Notes: generated by a model from the letters alone, not told the origin. Shown: positions 28,992 through 38,537, counted from the first letter of the stretch. The stretch: 64,000 nt of DNA from Myxococcales bacterium (GCA_016191785.1 JACPVJ010000055.1:1-64000), one strand, 5' to 3'. Numbers and translations are program-made.

Positions 28992-29948
28992 TCAGGTCGG
29001 CTTCGACCAGGCCTTGGCGAGTCCCACCCTGCTCTGCACTCCGAGCCGCTCGTAGATCCGTCGCACGTAGGTCCGCACCGTGTGCAAGGGCATGTCCAGC
29101 GCCAAGGCGATCTGCTTGTCCGAACGCCCCGCGGCCGCGAGCTCGGCCACGCGCCGGAGGCTCGGGGGCAACGCCAGCGGCGCTTCGCCCCGCGGGATCA
29201 CCAGGTACAGGCTCCTCCCCTCGTGCTCGACCCGCGTGACCGACGCCTGCGCCGCGAGTCGGGCTCGCTCTCGCGGAGCCGCGCTCAGCCATTCGGGTGC
29301 ACGCTTGTAGCCCCCCCGGGCCGGACGGTTCGCGTGAACGATGGCGCCGGCCGCCGTCAACATGAACGCCGGTTGCTCGAATGCGTCGAGCGTCTGGCCG
29401 AGCGCAGTGCTGCTCGACGGCACCGCTCCGAGCGCGCGCACCGCCGTCAACGCGTCGCGGAGATCCGTCGCCAATGCGTCCAAGCGGACCGCCTCGCGCC
29501 GGGTGAAGTCGCCTTCGCCTGCACCGGTCAAGAGCGCGACCAGCGCACAGATGCGCCCACGATCGTAGAGCGCCAACCGCAGCTGCGCGTGCGAACCGAG
29601 CGGCGCCCAGATCTCGGCGCGCAGCCGCTCGAGAGCCTCACGCCGACCACGAAACAGCTCCTCGGTGGTGACGGAGCGGTCCGCGAACGGGTCTGCTCCC
29701 TCCAGTGCGTACTGCCGGTGCGATGCGATTCTGGGTGCAACGGAGCCGAACGCCCCCCAGCCCACGCCGCGCGCGTCCAAGGTGTGGCCGCACGCTCCGA
29801 GCTGGCCGTCCGCCGTCCAGTCGTAAACGACAGCATGATCCGCTCGCGGGAATGCTCTCTGCAACACCGAGGCCGCTCGCGCGTACGCATGCGGGGCAGT
29901 CCACAACTCGCGCAAGTCCCCCCGGACGGCGTCGACCCCGCGATGCAT
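28992..29948 (-). CDS. LuxR-family transcription regulator
   Basis: 318 residues. A C-terminal LuxR-type helix-turn-helix lies at about 258-315 (LRRVAELAAAGRSDKQIALAL, HTVRTYVRRIYERLGV). The N-terminal 190 residues look like a GAF/PAS-type sensory region (AEIWAPLGSHAQLRLALYDRG). There is no receiver Asp, so it is not a simple response regulator; a small ligand or a protein may control it. It faces the 23944-28990 gene set tail-to-tail and is the only regulator beside it, so it is the first candidate to bind the dyads at 23868 and 27458 (inference). Confidence 0.88.
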   Translation of the reverse strand: MHRGVDAVRGDLRELWTAPHAYARAASVLQRAFPRADHAVVYDWTADGQLGACGHTLDARGVGWGAFGSVAPRIASHRQYALEGADPFADRSVTTEELFRGRREALERLRAEIWAPLGSHAQLRLALYDRGRICALVALLTGAGEGDFTRREAVRLDALATDLRDALTAVRALGAVPSSSTALGQTLDAFEQPAFMLTAAGAIVHANRPARGGYKRAPEWLSAAPRERARLAAQASVTRVEHEGRSLYLVIPRGEAPLALPPSLRRVAELAAAGRSDKQIALALDMPLHTVRTYVRRIYERLGVQSRVGLAKAWSKPT

Positions 29949-30155
29949 GTGGGAGCTTGCATGCTACGTCCTCTGACTCGCTCACCGCAAGCTGGGGAGC
30001 AACGACCAACATGGACCCGTTTCAGACAGGGTGTCGGCGTTCGAGCCCGGAGGGCCAGTGCGAAAAGGGCTGCGCGATCCCGATTTGCCGCTGACCGCTC
30101 GCGTGTCTGCCACCGACGCCCGCATGCGCGCGCGCCCATTGCGCGCGCTGACCCG

Positions 30156-31379
30156 TCACTTGGGCAGAGCTCGAACTGCCCACGCGACGGCCCCGCCGGC
30201 GGTCGCGCGCGCAGCCACGAGGCGGTCACCGCGCATGAGCACCACGGGCCAGCCCTCGCCCGGGAGGGCGGGCTTCGCCTCTTCGGGTGGCGAGAGCTCG
30301 TCGGTCGCGCCGTCGGCGCCGATCCGAAGCACCCCCGCCGACGACCTCCCGTCCGGCTCGAATGCGGTCGCCTCCCAAGACAAGAAGAAGTCGCGCTCGT
30401 CGGCAGCCAGTGCGAGCAACTCCAACCGTGAGAGCCCCGTGTCGAGATCGCGCAGGCGCCGGGGCGATGCTCCGGCTCGGACTGTGCCGTCGGCTTCCAG
30501 CGGACACCCCCAAATCTGGCTCCGCGTCGGGGTCACGTACACCCGCGCGCCGTCGATGTCGCGGTGCCGAGGACCACCCACGACCTCTTCGCCGTGCAGC
30601 CACGCCACGTAGCAGCCCGTGGGGCCGCACGCGACGCGCGTGCCGCTGTTGAAGCGCGTCTCGTGGATCGCCTGGACCGCACCGCCGAGGCGAAGCGCGG
30701 ACACGGTGTCGAGCTTCGGGTCGAGCCCGCCGGTAAACACCGACAAGAACCCGTCGCCGGCTCGGGCCAGATCGCCGTCCTGGTGGCTCTTTCCGGGATG
30801 CGCCTCGACGGGCCCGAGCGAGCCGCCGAGATCGATGCCCCGGGTGTGGAGCGTGCCGTGGGATGCCTCTCGGTACTCGTGGAACGCGAGCAGACAGCGC
30901 TTCGGCCCGCAGGCGATCCGCGGGCTCCGCTGGGTCGCGTCGGGACCGGTCAGCTCCCGGGGGCTCGGGTCCAACAGCCGGCCGTCGAGCGCGACCCGTG
31001 CACCCTGGACGTTCACGCCCGGCCCCTTGCGAAAGTGCTCCCACACGACCCAGAACCCGCCGTCGTACCCGGCGACCGTGGGGTCGCCGTCCTTGGCATC
31101 CGAGCTGACCGCGATGGGTCTGTCGTCGAGCAGCGTCCCGGTGCCGTCGAGCCGCGCTGCGCGGATCCCGCGGTCTCGCCAGACCACCAGCGTGGTGTCG
31201 CTAGCGAGCGCGGACGCGAGCGTCCGATGGGCAGGCCCCGGCGGCTCCGGCCGCGCGGGCCGCTCAGCCCGGCTCACGCTGCCCGAGGCAGAGGACGAAG
31301 GCGAGGGCTGGTTCCGCCCGCGCCGGCAGCCGAACGAAGCCAGGGCGGCGACGCAGACCAACAGGACCGCGCGTCGCAC
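30156..31379 (-). CDS. Lipoprotein, probable beta-propeller
   Basis: 407 residues from a GTG directly after the TGA of the upstream fusion gene. The signal MRRAVLLVCVAALASFGC is a lipoprotein signal. The rest repeats strand patterns such as TTLVVWRDRGIRAARLDGTG, GGFWVVWEHFR and RDFFLSWEATAF, with paired CGPxxC motifs (ACGPKRCLLAF, ACGPTGCYVAW), typical of beta-propeller surface proteins. No enzyme residues are evident. Zero spacing from the four-module redox gene means it is cotranscribed with it, though no functional link is obvious. Confidence 0.8.
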   Translation of the reverse strand: MRRAVLLVCVAALASFGCRRGRNQPSPSSSASGSVSRAERPARPEPPGPAHRTLASALASDTTLVVWRDRGIRAARLDGTGTLLDDRPIAVSSDAKDGDPTVAGYDGGFWVVWEHFRKGPGVNVQGARVALDGRLLDPSPRELTGPDATQRSPRIACGPKRCLLAFHEYREASHGTLHTRGIDLGGSLGPVEAHPGKSHQDGDLARAGDGFLSVFTGGLDPKLDTVSALRLGGAVQAIHETRFNSGTRVACGPTGCYVAWLHGEEVVGGPRHRDIDGARVYVTPTRSQIWGCPLEADGTVRAGASPRRLRDLDTGLSRLELLALAADERDFFLSWEATAFEPDGRSSAGVLRIGADGATDELSPPEEAKPALPGEGWPVVLMRGDRLVAARATAGGAVAWAVRALPK

Positions 31380-34331
31380 TCAGAGCAGCCCCGATCGCCC
31401 GGTCTTCCGCCGATTCAGCTCGGTCTCGATCAACGCCACGTGCTCGTGCTCTTCCGCCTCGAGCTCGCGATACAGGCGCCAGACGGCGCTGCCGCGCGCG
31501 AGCTCTCGGGTCTGCTCGCCGAAGAAGTGCTTGGCGCGCTCCTCCAGGCTCAGGGCCAGCTCGAGCAGCTCGACCGGGGTTCTTGGCGAATCCACGCCGG
31601 CGTAGAGCGCGCTCACGTCGGCGCCCAGCTCGACGGCGCTCAGATCGGGCGCCGGGATGTGATAGCGCGTCGCGAGCAGCTCGAGGTGCTCGCGCTCCAT
31701 CGCGGCCAGCCGCGAGAACATGTCCGACAGCTCGGGCTCGCTCGTGGCCTTGGCCCCGCGCGCGTAAAAGACCCAACCGCCGAGCTCGATCTCCATCGCC
31801 TTCTGCACCGCGTCGCGCACGGCGTCGTCGGCGGGGGACTCGCTCGCTTCGCGCGTCAGCTTGCCGCCGCAGGCCGCGCACCGACCGTAGGGGAATGCGA
31901 ACCCCTCGTGAACCTTGTGACACGACAGACACTGCCAGCGGATCGCGGCGCCAGCGCAACAGACGTAGGGCTCGCCGGGCTCGACCGGGCCGTGACAGCG
32001 CGGGCACTTGCCTTCCCCCGCGGGGAACTCGCCTTCGCCGGTCTCCACCGCCGTGGGCGGCCAGACGCGGCTCGACAGGTAGCGGCTGATGTGGCGCGCC
32101 GCACGCCGCCCGGCCCCCAGCGCCAAGATCACCGTCGCGCCGCCGGTCACGATGTCGCCCCCGGCGAACACGCCCTCGATGCTGGTGGCCTGGGTGAGCG
32201 GGTCCGCCTCGATGTAGCCCCACTTGTTCAGCTTCAGATCTGCGGCCGAGCGCGGCACCACGGGATTGGCCCGGGTTCCCAGCGCGTAGATCACGGTGGT
32301 CGCGGCGTACTCGGTGAATGCGCCCTCGACCGGCACCGGTTTGCGGCGCCCGGTCGCGTCCGGCTCGCCCAGATCCATGTGCTGGCACCGGAGCGCTCGC
32401 ACGTTCTCGTCGGCGTCGAGCGAGATCTCGGCAGGCGCGCGCAAGAAATGGAAGCTCACGCCCTCTTCGCGAGCGTGGCGTAGCTCTTCGACCCGCGCTG
32501 GCGCCTCGGCTTCGGTGCGGCGATAGACGCAGTGCACGTGCTTGGCCCCGAGTCGTTTGGCGACCCTGAGGCAGTCCATCGCGGTGTTGCCCGCGCCGAT
32601 CACCACCACCGAGTCCCCCAGGTCGATCGGAGTGTCACGATACGGGAAGCGGTCTCCGCCCATCAGGTTGACCCGAGTCAGAAACTCGTTCGCGCTCAGC
32701 ACCTGGCCCGCGCCTTCGCCCGGGATCCCCAAGAACACCGGGTACCCGGCGCCGGTGGCGACGAACACGGACGAAAACCCCATCTCGCCCATGAGCTGGG
32801 CCAGGGTGAAGGTCTTGCCGACGACCTTGTTCACCTCGAAGCGCACGCCCAGCTGCTCGAGGGAACGCACCTCTTTCTCGATCGACTCCCGGGGCAAGCG
32901 GAAGCTGGGGATGCCATAGCGGAGCACGCCCCCGACCACGTGCAACGCCTCGTACACCACCACCTCGATGCCCTCGCGGACCAGATCGCCCGCGCAGGCC
33001 AGGCCCGCGGGGCCCGAGCCAACGATGGCCACGCGGCCCTTGGTCGGATCCTTGGCCACCGGCTCGATGATCGGCGCGGGGGCGTGATCGCCCACGAAGC
33101 GCTCGAGCCGGCCGATCGCCACCGGCTCCATCTTCTTTTGCAGGATGCACTGCGCCTCGCACTGGCTCTCTTGCGGGCACACCCGGCCGCAGATCGCCGG
33201 GAACAGGTTGCTCTCGTGGATCACCGCGAGCGCGCCGGGCATGTCGCGCACCAAGATGTGGCGGATGAAGCGCGGGATGTCGATGTTGACCGGGCAGCCC
33301 TCGATGCAGGTCGGGCGCACGCACTGGATGCAGCGCTCGGCTTCGGACAGCGCGTGCGCCTCGGTGTAGCCCAGGTTCACCTCGTCGAAGCACTGGGCGC
33401 GCTCCTGGGCGGGTCGCTCGGGCATGGCCGTGGCGACCGCGGGCACCCCTTTGAGCTTCTTGTAGTTGCGCTTGCCCTCTTCGAAGAGCTGAAGGTCCAG
33501 GTTGCAGACGTGGGCGAAGTCCGCCTCGGCACGCTGCTCCAGGCTCTTGAACCGGCGCTGCCGCACGCCCAGCTCCGCGAAATCGACCTGGTGCGCGTCG
33601 AAGTCGGGCCCGTCGACGCAGGCGAAGCGCACGTCTCCGCCCACGGTCACGCGGCACGAGCCGCACATGCCGGTCCCGTCCACCATGATGGCGTTCAGGC
33701 TCACGACCGTGGGAACCCCCGCAGGTCGCGTCACCTCGGCCACGGCGCGCATCATCGGCAAGGGGCCGATGGCGATCACGCGCTTGGGGACGGGCTCACG
33801 CGTGATCACGTCCGCCACGGCGCCCGTCACCAAGCCGGCTCGGCCATGACTTCCGTCGTCGGTGCAGACGATCAGCTCGTCGCTGATCTCCCGAAATCGC
33901 TCCTCCCAGAACACCAACGCCTGGGTGCGAAACCCGATGATGCTGGTCACGCGATGGCCGGCCTGTTTGAAGGCGCGGGCCTGGGGGTAGATCGGCGCGA
34001 CCCCGAGCCCACCGCCCACGAGCACCACGTGCCCGGGCTGGTCGATGTGGCTGGCGATGCCCAGCGGCCCCACGAAATCCAGAAACCAGTCCCCCTGCCG
34101 GTACTTGGTCAGCATCTCGCGCGTCGAGCGCCCGAGCGCCTGGATGACCAGCGTTACCGTGCCGCGCCGTCGGTCGAAGTCGGCGATGGTGAGCGGAATG
34201 CGCTCGCCGTGCTCGTGCAGCCGCAGCATGACGAACTGCCCCGGCTGGGCGGCCTTGGCCACGTCCGGGGCGAAGACCTCCCACAAGAAGGTGGACTCGG
34301 AGAAGGTTTGGTGGGCGACGATCTGATACAC
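31380..34331 (-). CDS. NfnAB/SudBA-like flavin oxidoreductase fused to zinc ribbon and ferritin-like diiron domain
   Basis: 983 residues in four modules. Residues 1-275 are a SudB/NfnA-like FAD/NAD reductase with a [2Fe-2S] site D218, C223, C226, C238. Residues 300-755 are GltD/NfnB-like: two [4Fe-4S] clusters (C334/337/342/346 and C381/385/391/395), an FAD motif VAIVGSGPAGL and a second dinucleotide motif VVVIGAGNTAMD. Residues 776-821 hold CxxC pairs of a zinc ribbon (C776/779, C801/804, C818/821). Residues 840-983 are a ferritin-like/rubrerythrin-type diiron domain with two ExxH motifs (E879-H882, E961-H964). Electrons from NAD(P)H could pass to the diiron site to reduce peroxide or oxygen (inference). 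The GTG start at 34331 matches SudB N-termini. Confidence 0.85.
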   Translation of the reverse strand: MYQIVAHQTFSESTFLWEVFAPDVAKAAQPGQFVMLRLHEHGERIPLTIADFDRRRGTVTLVIQALGRSTREMLTKYRQGDWFLDFVGPLGIASHIDQPGHVVLVGGGLGVAPIYPQARAFKQAGHRVTSIIGFRTQALVFWEERFREISDELIVCTDDGSHGRAGLVTGAVADVITREPVPKRVIAIGPLPMMRAVAEVTRPAGVPTVVSLNAIMVDGTGMCGSCRVTVGGDVRFACVDGPDFDAHQVDFAELGVRQRRFKSLEQRAEADFAHVCNLDLQLFEEGKRNYKKLKGVPAVATAMPERPAQERAQCFDEVNLGYTEAHALSEAERCIQCVRPTCIEGCPVNIDIPRFIRHILVRDMPGALAVIHESNLFPAICGRVCPQESQCEAQCILQKKMEPVAIGRLERFVGDHAPAPIIEPVAKDPTKGRVAIVGSGPAGLACAGDLVREGIEVVVYEALHVVGGVLRYGIPSFRLPRESIEKEVRSLEQLGVRFEVNKVVGKTFTLAQLMGEMGFSSVFVATGAGYPVFLGIPGEGAGQVLSANEFLTRVNLMGGDRFPYRDTPIDLGDSVVVIGAGNTAMDCLRVAKRLGAKHVHCVYRRTEAEAPARVEELRHAREEGVSFHFLRAPAEISLDADENVRALRCQHMDLGEPDATGRRKPVPVEGAFTEYAATTVIYALGTRANPVVPRSAADLKLNKWGYIEADPLTQATSIEGVFAGGDIVTGGATVILALGAGRRAARHISRYLSSRVWPPTAVETGEGEFPAGEGKCPRCHGPVEPGEPYVCCAGAAIRWQCLSCHKVHEGFAFPYGRCAACGGKLTREASESPADDAVRDAVQKAMEIELGGWVFYARGAKATSEPELSDMFSRLAAMEREHLELLATRYHIPAPDLSAVELGADVSALYAGVDSPRTPVELLELALSLEERAKHFFGEQTRELARGSAVWRLYRELEAEEHEHVALIETELNRRKTGRSGLL

Positions 34332-34399
34332 GCGCGTCGAAGCATTGTCCGGGTGGCGCGGCGCTCCCAGAAAAATCGAGGGCGCCCTATACTCCGGGC

Positions 34400-35044
34400 G
34401 TGAACTTCTTCGGTCACGCCGCTGTCGCGTGCTGGCGCTCCACCGAGCCTGCCTTCGTGCTGGGCGCGATGCTCCCGGATTTCGCGGCGATGGTCGGAGC
34501 GCGCCCGCCGGGTGTGGCCGACGCCGCCGTCGCCGAGGGCGTGGCGTTCCACCATCGGACGGACGACGCATTCCACGACGCCCAGACGTTCCGGCAGCTG
34601 ATGAAAGAGTCGATGCTCGACCTGGTCGGGGCGGGTCTGGAACGCGGTCGCGCGCGCGCCGTCGCCCACGTGGGTGTCGAGATCTTGCTCGACGGAGTGC
34701 TCGCCGACTCGCGCGAGGCGCGAAACGCTTACCTGGCAGCGCTGACCCACGCGTCGAACGTGCGGACAGTGCTCGAGTGGCGAGGCGCCAGCGAGGCGGC
34801 GGCGTATGCGTCGCTGCTCACGGCGATGCTCGGGCGCGGCATCTCACGCCAGCACACCACGCCTCCGGTGGTGGCACGACGCATCGAGCACGCACTCTCG
34901 AGCCGACCGCGCTTGGCCATCGAGCCGTCGAGCGTCCCGCTGGTCGAGGCATGGTCGCGTGCCGCGGCGAGCCAGGTCCGGGACCGGACGCCGCAACTCA
35001 TGGCAGAGCTCGAGCCCGAGCTCGCCGGCACGCCGCCGAGGTGA
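34400..35044 (+). CDS. ACP phosphodiesterase (AcpH)-like protein
   Basis: 214 residues from a GTG. The N-terminus NFFGHAAVACW, the LGAMLPDFAAM segment, HHRTDDAFHDAQTF and RARAVAHVGVEILLDGVL match in order the conserved blocks of acyl-carrier-protein phosphodiesterase (NFLAH, GDF, HR-ID-F-D-H, YDHFL), an HD-like fold. Known members remove phosphopantetheine from ACP; whether this one does is uncertain because several residues differ. Divergent from the redox fusion across 68 bases. Confidence 0.65.
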   Translation: MNFFGHAAVACWRSTEPAFVLGAMLPDFAAMVGARPPGVADAAVAEGVAFHHRTDDAFHDAQTFRQLMKESMLDLVGAGLERGRARAVAHVGVEILLDGVLADSREARNAYLAALTHASNVRTVLEWRGASEAAAYASLLTAMLGRGISRQHTTPPVVARRIEHALSSRPRLAIEPSSVPLVEAWSRAAASQVRDRTPQLMAELEPELAGTPPR

Positions 35045-35330
35045 GCGCCCGGCTCCGCCGCCATGGGCATTTCGTCGACGCCTGGCTCGCCGGCCGGGGC
35101 CCGACGCCGCGGACCGGGGCAAGACCGCCGCAATCCGGTGGCCGACATCCGGACGAAAGCCGGCGCCCTCGGCACGCTTCGGCTCAATGGAGCGGTATTG
35201 TGGGAAATAATTGCTTAGACGTCCGGGGCGCGCGTCAAAACCGAAAACGTTAGCATTTTTCAGGCCCCCGAGGTTGCACCATGCCCCACATGGGGCTACC
35301 CCAGGTCCCTCATTTGGGAGGTAACGGCAC
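35045..35330. other. Intergenic leader region of the Cys-rich lipoprotein gene
   Basis: No gene seen. Bases 35195-35270 are noticeably less GC-rich than the rest of the window (ggaaataattgcttagac, tcaaaaccgaaaacgttagcattttt), as expected of a promoter. A short hairpin GCCCC-ACAT-GGGGC lies at 35283-35296, and a strong ribosome site gggagg stands nine bases before the ATG at 35331. Confidence 0.5.
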
Positions 35331-37328
35331 ATGAGTCTTAAGATGGGTGTTCTTCGCACCTCTGCGATCGCGGTCATCGGCCTCGGCGCAGCGGCAATGG
35401 CTCCGGGTTGCGGCAGCGACAGCAGCGGCGGCGGCACGGCTACGGGCGGCACCGGCAATGTCGGCGCGACCGGCGGCAGCGGCGCAATGGGCGGCAGCGG
35501 CGCGACCGGCGGCGGTGGCACCGGCGCCACGGGCGGCAGCGGCGCGACCGGCGGCATGGCCGGCACGGGCGGCGGCGGCGGTTGCCCCGGCACGCTGAAA
35601 GACTGCAGCGGGACCTGCACCAACACCGACTTCGATCCGGCCAACTGCGGCGGCTGTGGCACGGCCTGCAAGACCGGCGAGTTCTGCTCCCAGGGCAAGT
35701 GCGCCGGCCAGTGCCTCGGCACCACCCTCTGCACCGACAAGTGCGTCGACACCGGCACCGACCCGAACAACTGCGGCGCGTGCGGCACCGCCTGCAAGAC
35801 CGGCGAGGTCTGCTCGGTCGGCGTGTGCGGCATCAAGTGCGCCGGCGGCGCCACCAAGTGCGGCACCGAGTGCGTCGACACCCAGAGCAACCCGAACCAC
35901 TGCGGCGGCTGCGGCGCGGCCTGCACCGGCGGCCAGGTTTGCTCGGCCGGTCAGTGTGCGACCAGCTGCGGCACGGGCTACACCAAGTGCGGCAGCGCGT
36001 GCGTCGACACGGGCAACGACAAGAACAACTGCGGCGCCTGCGGCACCGTCTGCCCCAGCGGCCAGGCGTGCCTGCAGGGCAAGTGCGGCAGTTGCGACAC
36101 GAACACCACCGACTGCGACGGCGACGGCTACGCCGGCAAGGCCGAGGGCGACTGCTGCGAGGTCCCGGGCGTCTGCGGTGCGAACCCGCAGCTCGTGAAC
36201 CCGGGCGCGCTCGAGGTCGTGGGCAACGGCATCGACGACAACTGCAACGGCCTGGCCGATCTGTTCGACAAGTCGGACACCCAGGACTGCGACGCGGCCC
36301 TGGCCAGCGACTCGTCGGATCCCAAGGACTTCGCCAAGGCCCTGGGCGTCTGCCGCACCACGGAAGAGGCCCCGGCCGACAAGAAGTCGAAGACCTGGGG
36401 TCTGATCGAGGCCGAGCTGCTCCGAGCCGACGGCTCGCCGATCGGCGACAAGCGCGCCCACAGCATCCGGCAGAAGTTCGGGGACAACATCACCGCTCTC
36501 GAGGGCAAGAGCATGGTGGTCCTGTCGAGCGGCATCGCGGCCGACAAGACCCAGACCAACCCGGGCCCCAACGGTGGCACCACCGGCTCGAACGTCGCGA
36601 CCGCGCACACGCCGAGCTCGAACGTGAACATCACCACCTGCACCAGCCCGAAGTGCATCAAGGACTGGTATGGCGCGGCCAACCCGCCCCTCAAGGCGGC
36701 CAACCAGTTCCCGCTGGCGCCCGCCTGCGGCACCGCGAGCGGCGGCACGGCGAACGACTCGGTCATGCTCCGCGTGCGACTGCGCGCGCCGACCAACGCC
36801 CGCTCGTTCTCGTTCAACAGCTACTTCTTCTCGTCCGAGTACCCGGAGTACGTCTGCTCGACGTTCAACGACCAGTTCATCACCCTGGTCGACACGCCGA
36901 GCGGCACGCCCCAGCCGATCCCCAACCCGGTCGACAAGAACCTGACCACCTACATCGACCTGTCGACCGGCACCAAGTGGCCGGTGGGCATCAACATCGC
37001 CAAGGGCACCAACCTCTTCGCGGTGTGTGACCCCAAGGTCTCGGTCACGGGCTCGCCCTGCTACGAGGCGGACGTCAACCCGAAGTCTTGCTCGCTCGGC
37101 GTGACCGACCTGGCCGGCACGGGCTGGGAGCCGGGCACCGGCGCGAACGCCTGCCCCGGTGGCGGCGGCACGTACTGGCTCACGGTCGCGGGCAACGTCA
37201 TCCCCGGGCAGATCGTCGAAGTCCGCTTCGCGATCTTCGACGTGGGCGACACCACCCTCGACTCGCTCGCGCTGCTCGACGGCTTCAAGTGGCTGCCGAA
37301 CGCCACGCTGCCGGGCACCGGCGGCTGA
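35331..37328 (+). CDS. Cys-rich lipoprotein with MopE-like motif and choice-of-anchor-L-like domain
   Basis: 665 residues. Signal ends around APGC. A Gly/Thr/Ser tether (TGGSGATGG units) covers residues 35-85. Then come about five Cys repeats of roughly 37 residues each with the core NCGxCGTxC-x4-xC-x4-C. A putative metal-binding segment follows (DCDGDGYAGKAEGDCCE ... NGIDDNCNGLAD), as in MopE-like proteins. The last 250 residues resemble the choice-of-anchor-L domain (SFNSYFFSSEYPEYVC, FNDQFITLVDT, VRFAIFDVGDTTLDSLALLDGF). Probably a surface or matrix protein. Strong ribosome site and a hairpin terminator after it suggest a well-expressed single gene. Confidence 0.88.
   Translation: MSLKMGVLRTSAIAVIGLGAAAMAPGCGSDSSGGGTATGGTGNVGATGGSGAMGGSGATGGGGTGATGGSGATGGMAGTGGGGGCPGTLKDCSGTCTNTDFDPANCGGCGTACKTGEFCSQGKCAGQCLGTTLCTDKCVDTGTDPNNCGACGTACKTGEVCSVGVCGIKCAGGATKCGTECVDTQSNPNHCGGCGAACTGGQVCSAGQCATSCGTGYTKCGSACVDTGNDKNNCGACGTVCPSGQACLQGKCGSCDTNTTDCDGDGYAGKAEGDCCEVPGVCGANPQLVNPGALEVVGNGIDDNCNGLADLFDKSDTQDCDAALASDSSDPKDFAKALGVCRTTEEAPADKKSKTWGLIEAELLRADGSPIGDKRAHSIRQKFGDNITALEGKSMVVLSSGIAADKTQTNPGPNGGTTGSNVATAHTPSSNVNITTCTSPKCIKDWYGAANPPLKAANQFPLAPACGTASGGTANDSVMLRVRLRAPTNARSFSFNSYFFSSEYPEYVCSTFNDQFITLVDTPSGTPQPIPNPVDKNLTTYIDLSTGTKWPVGINIAKGTNLFAVCDPKVSVTGSPCYEADVNPKSCSLGVTDLAGTGWEPGTGANACPGGGGTYWLTVAGNVIPGQIVEVRFAIFDVGDTTLDSLALLDGFKWLPNATLPGTGG
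35442..35582. repeat. Repeats encoding a Gly-Ala-Thr-Ser tether
   Basis: Units of ggcggcagcggcgcgaccg encode GGSGAT in the 5' part of the Cys-rich lipoprotein gene. Same architecture as the tethers at 7433 and 52300 but a different peptide unit. Confidence 0.75.
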
Positions 37329-37349
37329 GTCGACCCTGAGTAGAGAAGC

Positions 37350-37399
37350 CCCTCCCCTTTTTCCGGGGAGGGCAGCGATGGGCGCCCCACGGGGCGCCC
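37350..37399 (+). terminator. Two consecutive hairpins after the Cys-rich lipoprotein gene
   Basis: First hairpin: CCCTCCCC (37350-37357), loop of seven with five T, GGGGAGGG (37365-37372). Second hairpin: GGGCGCCCC (37380-37388), two-base gap, GGGGCGCCC (37391-37399). No long T run follows, so this is either a weak intrinsic terminator or a 3'-end stabiliser. Confidence 0.55.
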
Positions 37400-37441
37400 G
37401 TCGTCGTTTGTGCCCGCCCCGGACCGGGTTAGGCCCGACCC

Positions 37442-38536
37442 ATGGGTCCGACGTACTGGGACTATCTGAAGCTCGATCGCCTGCTCGATCTCCAGGGCGG
37501 GGTCGAGGGCGACGAAACCAAGCTGAGCACCGACGAGCTCCACTTCATCATCGTGCACCAGGCCTATGAGCTGTGGTTCAAGCTGGTGCTCCGTGAGCTC
37601 CGCTCGGCCCGGACCGAGCTGGCCGCGCCCCGGGTTCCCGAAGAGAAGATCCCCTTCGTGGTGCATCACCTCGGGCGCGTGACCGAGATCATGAAGCTCT
37701 TGGTCGATCAGTTCCGGGTGATGGAGACGCTCGCCCCGCAAGACTTCCTGGCGTTCCGCGACAAGCTGATTCCGGCCAGCGGCTTTCAATCCTTCCAGCT
37801 GCGCGAGCTCGAGATCTTGCTCGGGCTCGATGACGCGGAGCGGATCGCCTATGCCGGCGCCGATCCGCTGGAGCACATCCGTACCCTGGCCGCGAGCTCG
37901 CCGGGCGGGCGCGAAGCGTGGGGGCGCATCGAACGTGCGCGTGCGGAGCCGACCCTGCGCTCGGTGCTCCACGACTGGCTGCATCGCACGCCGGTGCAAG
38001 GCTCGGCGCCGGGCGACCCGGGCGATGACGCCGCGGTCGAGCGCTTCGTGTCGGACTACTTCCACGCGCTTCAGCGCGCCAACGCCGACAAGACCGGCCA
38101 CCTGGTGGCGTCCCTGGGCACGGACGCCGCGGCCATCGAGGCGCGCATGCGCGACGCCGAGCTGGCAGCCCGGCGCTTCCTCTTCGCCGAAGACGTGCCC
38201 GAGGCCGAGCGCGCGCGGGCGCGCCGCGTGCGGGCCGGCGTGCTGTTCATCGAGAGCTATCGCGAGCTGCCGTTGCTCGCCTGGCCGCGGCTGCTGCTCG
38301 ACTCGGTGGTCGAGCTCGAGGCGCAGCTGGTCATCTTCCGCTCGCGGCACGCGCGGATGGTCGAGCGCATCATCGGTCGTCGGGTCGGCACGGGCGGGTC
38401 GAGCGGCGTCGACTACCTGGATCAGACCGCCCGCTATCGCATCTTCAGCGAGCTCTGGTCGGTACGCACGTTGCTCTTGGCCAAGGAGCATCTGCCGGCG
38501 CTCGAGCGCCCGGACGTGTACGGCTTCGCGCGCTGA
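37442..38536 (+). CDS. kynA: Tryptophan 2,3-dioxygenase
   Basis: 364-residue haem dioxygenase that opens the indole ring of L-tryptophan to N-formylkynurenine, first step of the kynurenine pathway. Family marks in order: FIIVHQAYELWFK with the distal-side residues, HHLGRVTEIMKLL, SGFQSFQLRELE, the proximal haem His in SRHARMVERIIG, and GTGGSSGVDYL for substrate binding. The rest of the pathway is not in the window. Somewhat longer than the usual 280-residue bacterial enzyme, closer to eukaryotic and myxobacterial forms. Convergent with the phosphoesterase gene, one base apart. Confidence 0.93.
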   Translation: MGPTYWDYLKLDRLLDLQGGVEGDETKLSTDELHFIIVHQAYELWFKLVLRELRSARTELAAPRVPEEKIPFVVHHLGRVTEIMKLLVDQFRVMETLAPQDFLAFRDKLIPASGFQSFQLRELEILLGLDDAERIAYAGADPLEHIRTLAASSPGGREAWGRIERARAEPTLRSVLHDWLHRTPVQGSAPGDPGDDAAVERFVSDYFHALQRANADKTGHLVASLGTDAAAIEARMRDAELAARRFLFAEDVPEAERARARRVRAGVLFIESYRELPLLAWPRLLLDSVVELEAQLVIFRSRHARMVERIIGRRVGTGGSSGVDYLDQTARYRIFSELWSVRTLLLAKEHLPALERPDVYGFAR

Positions 38537-38537
38537 G

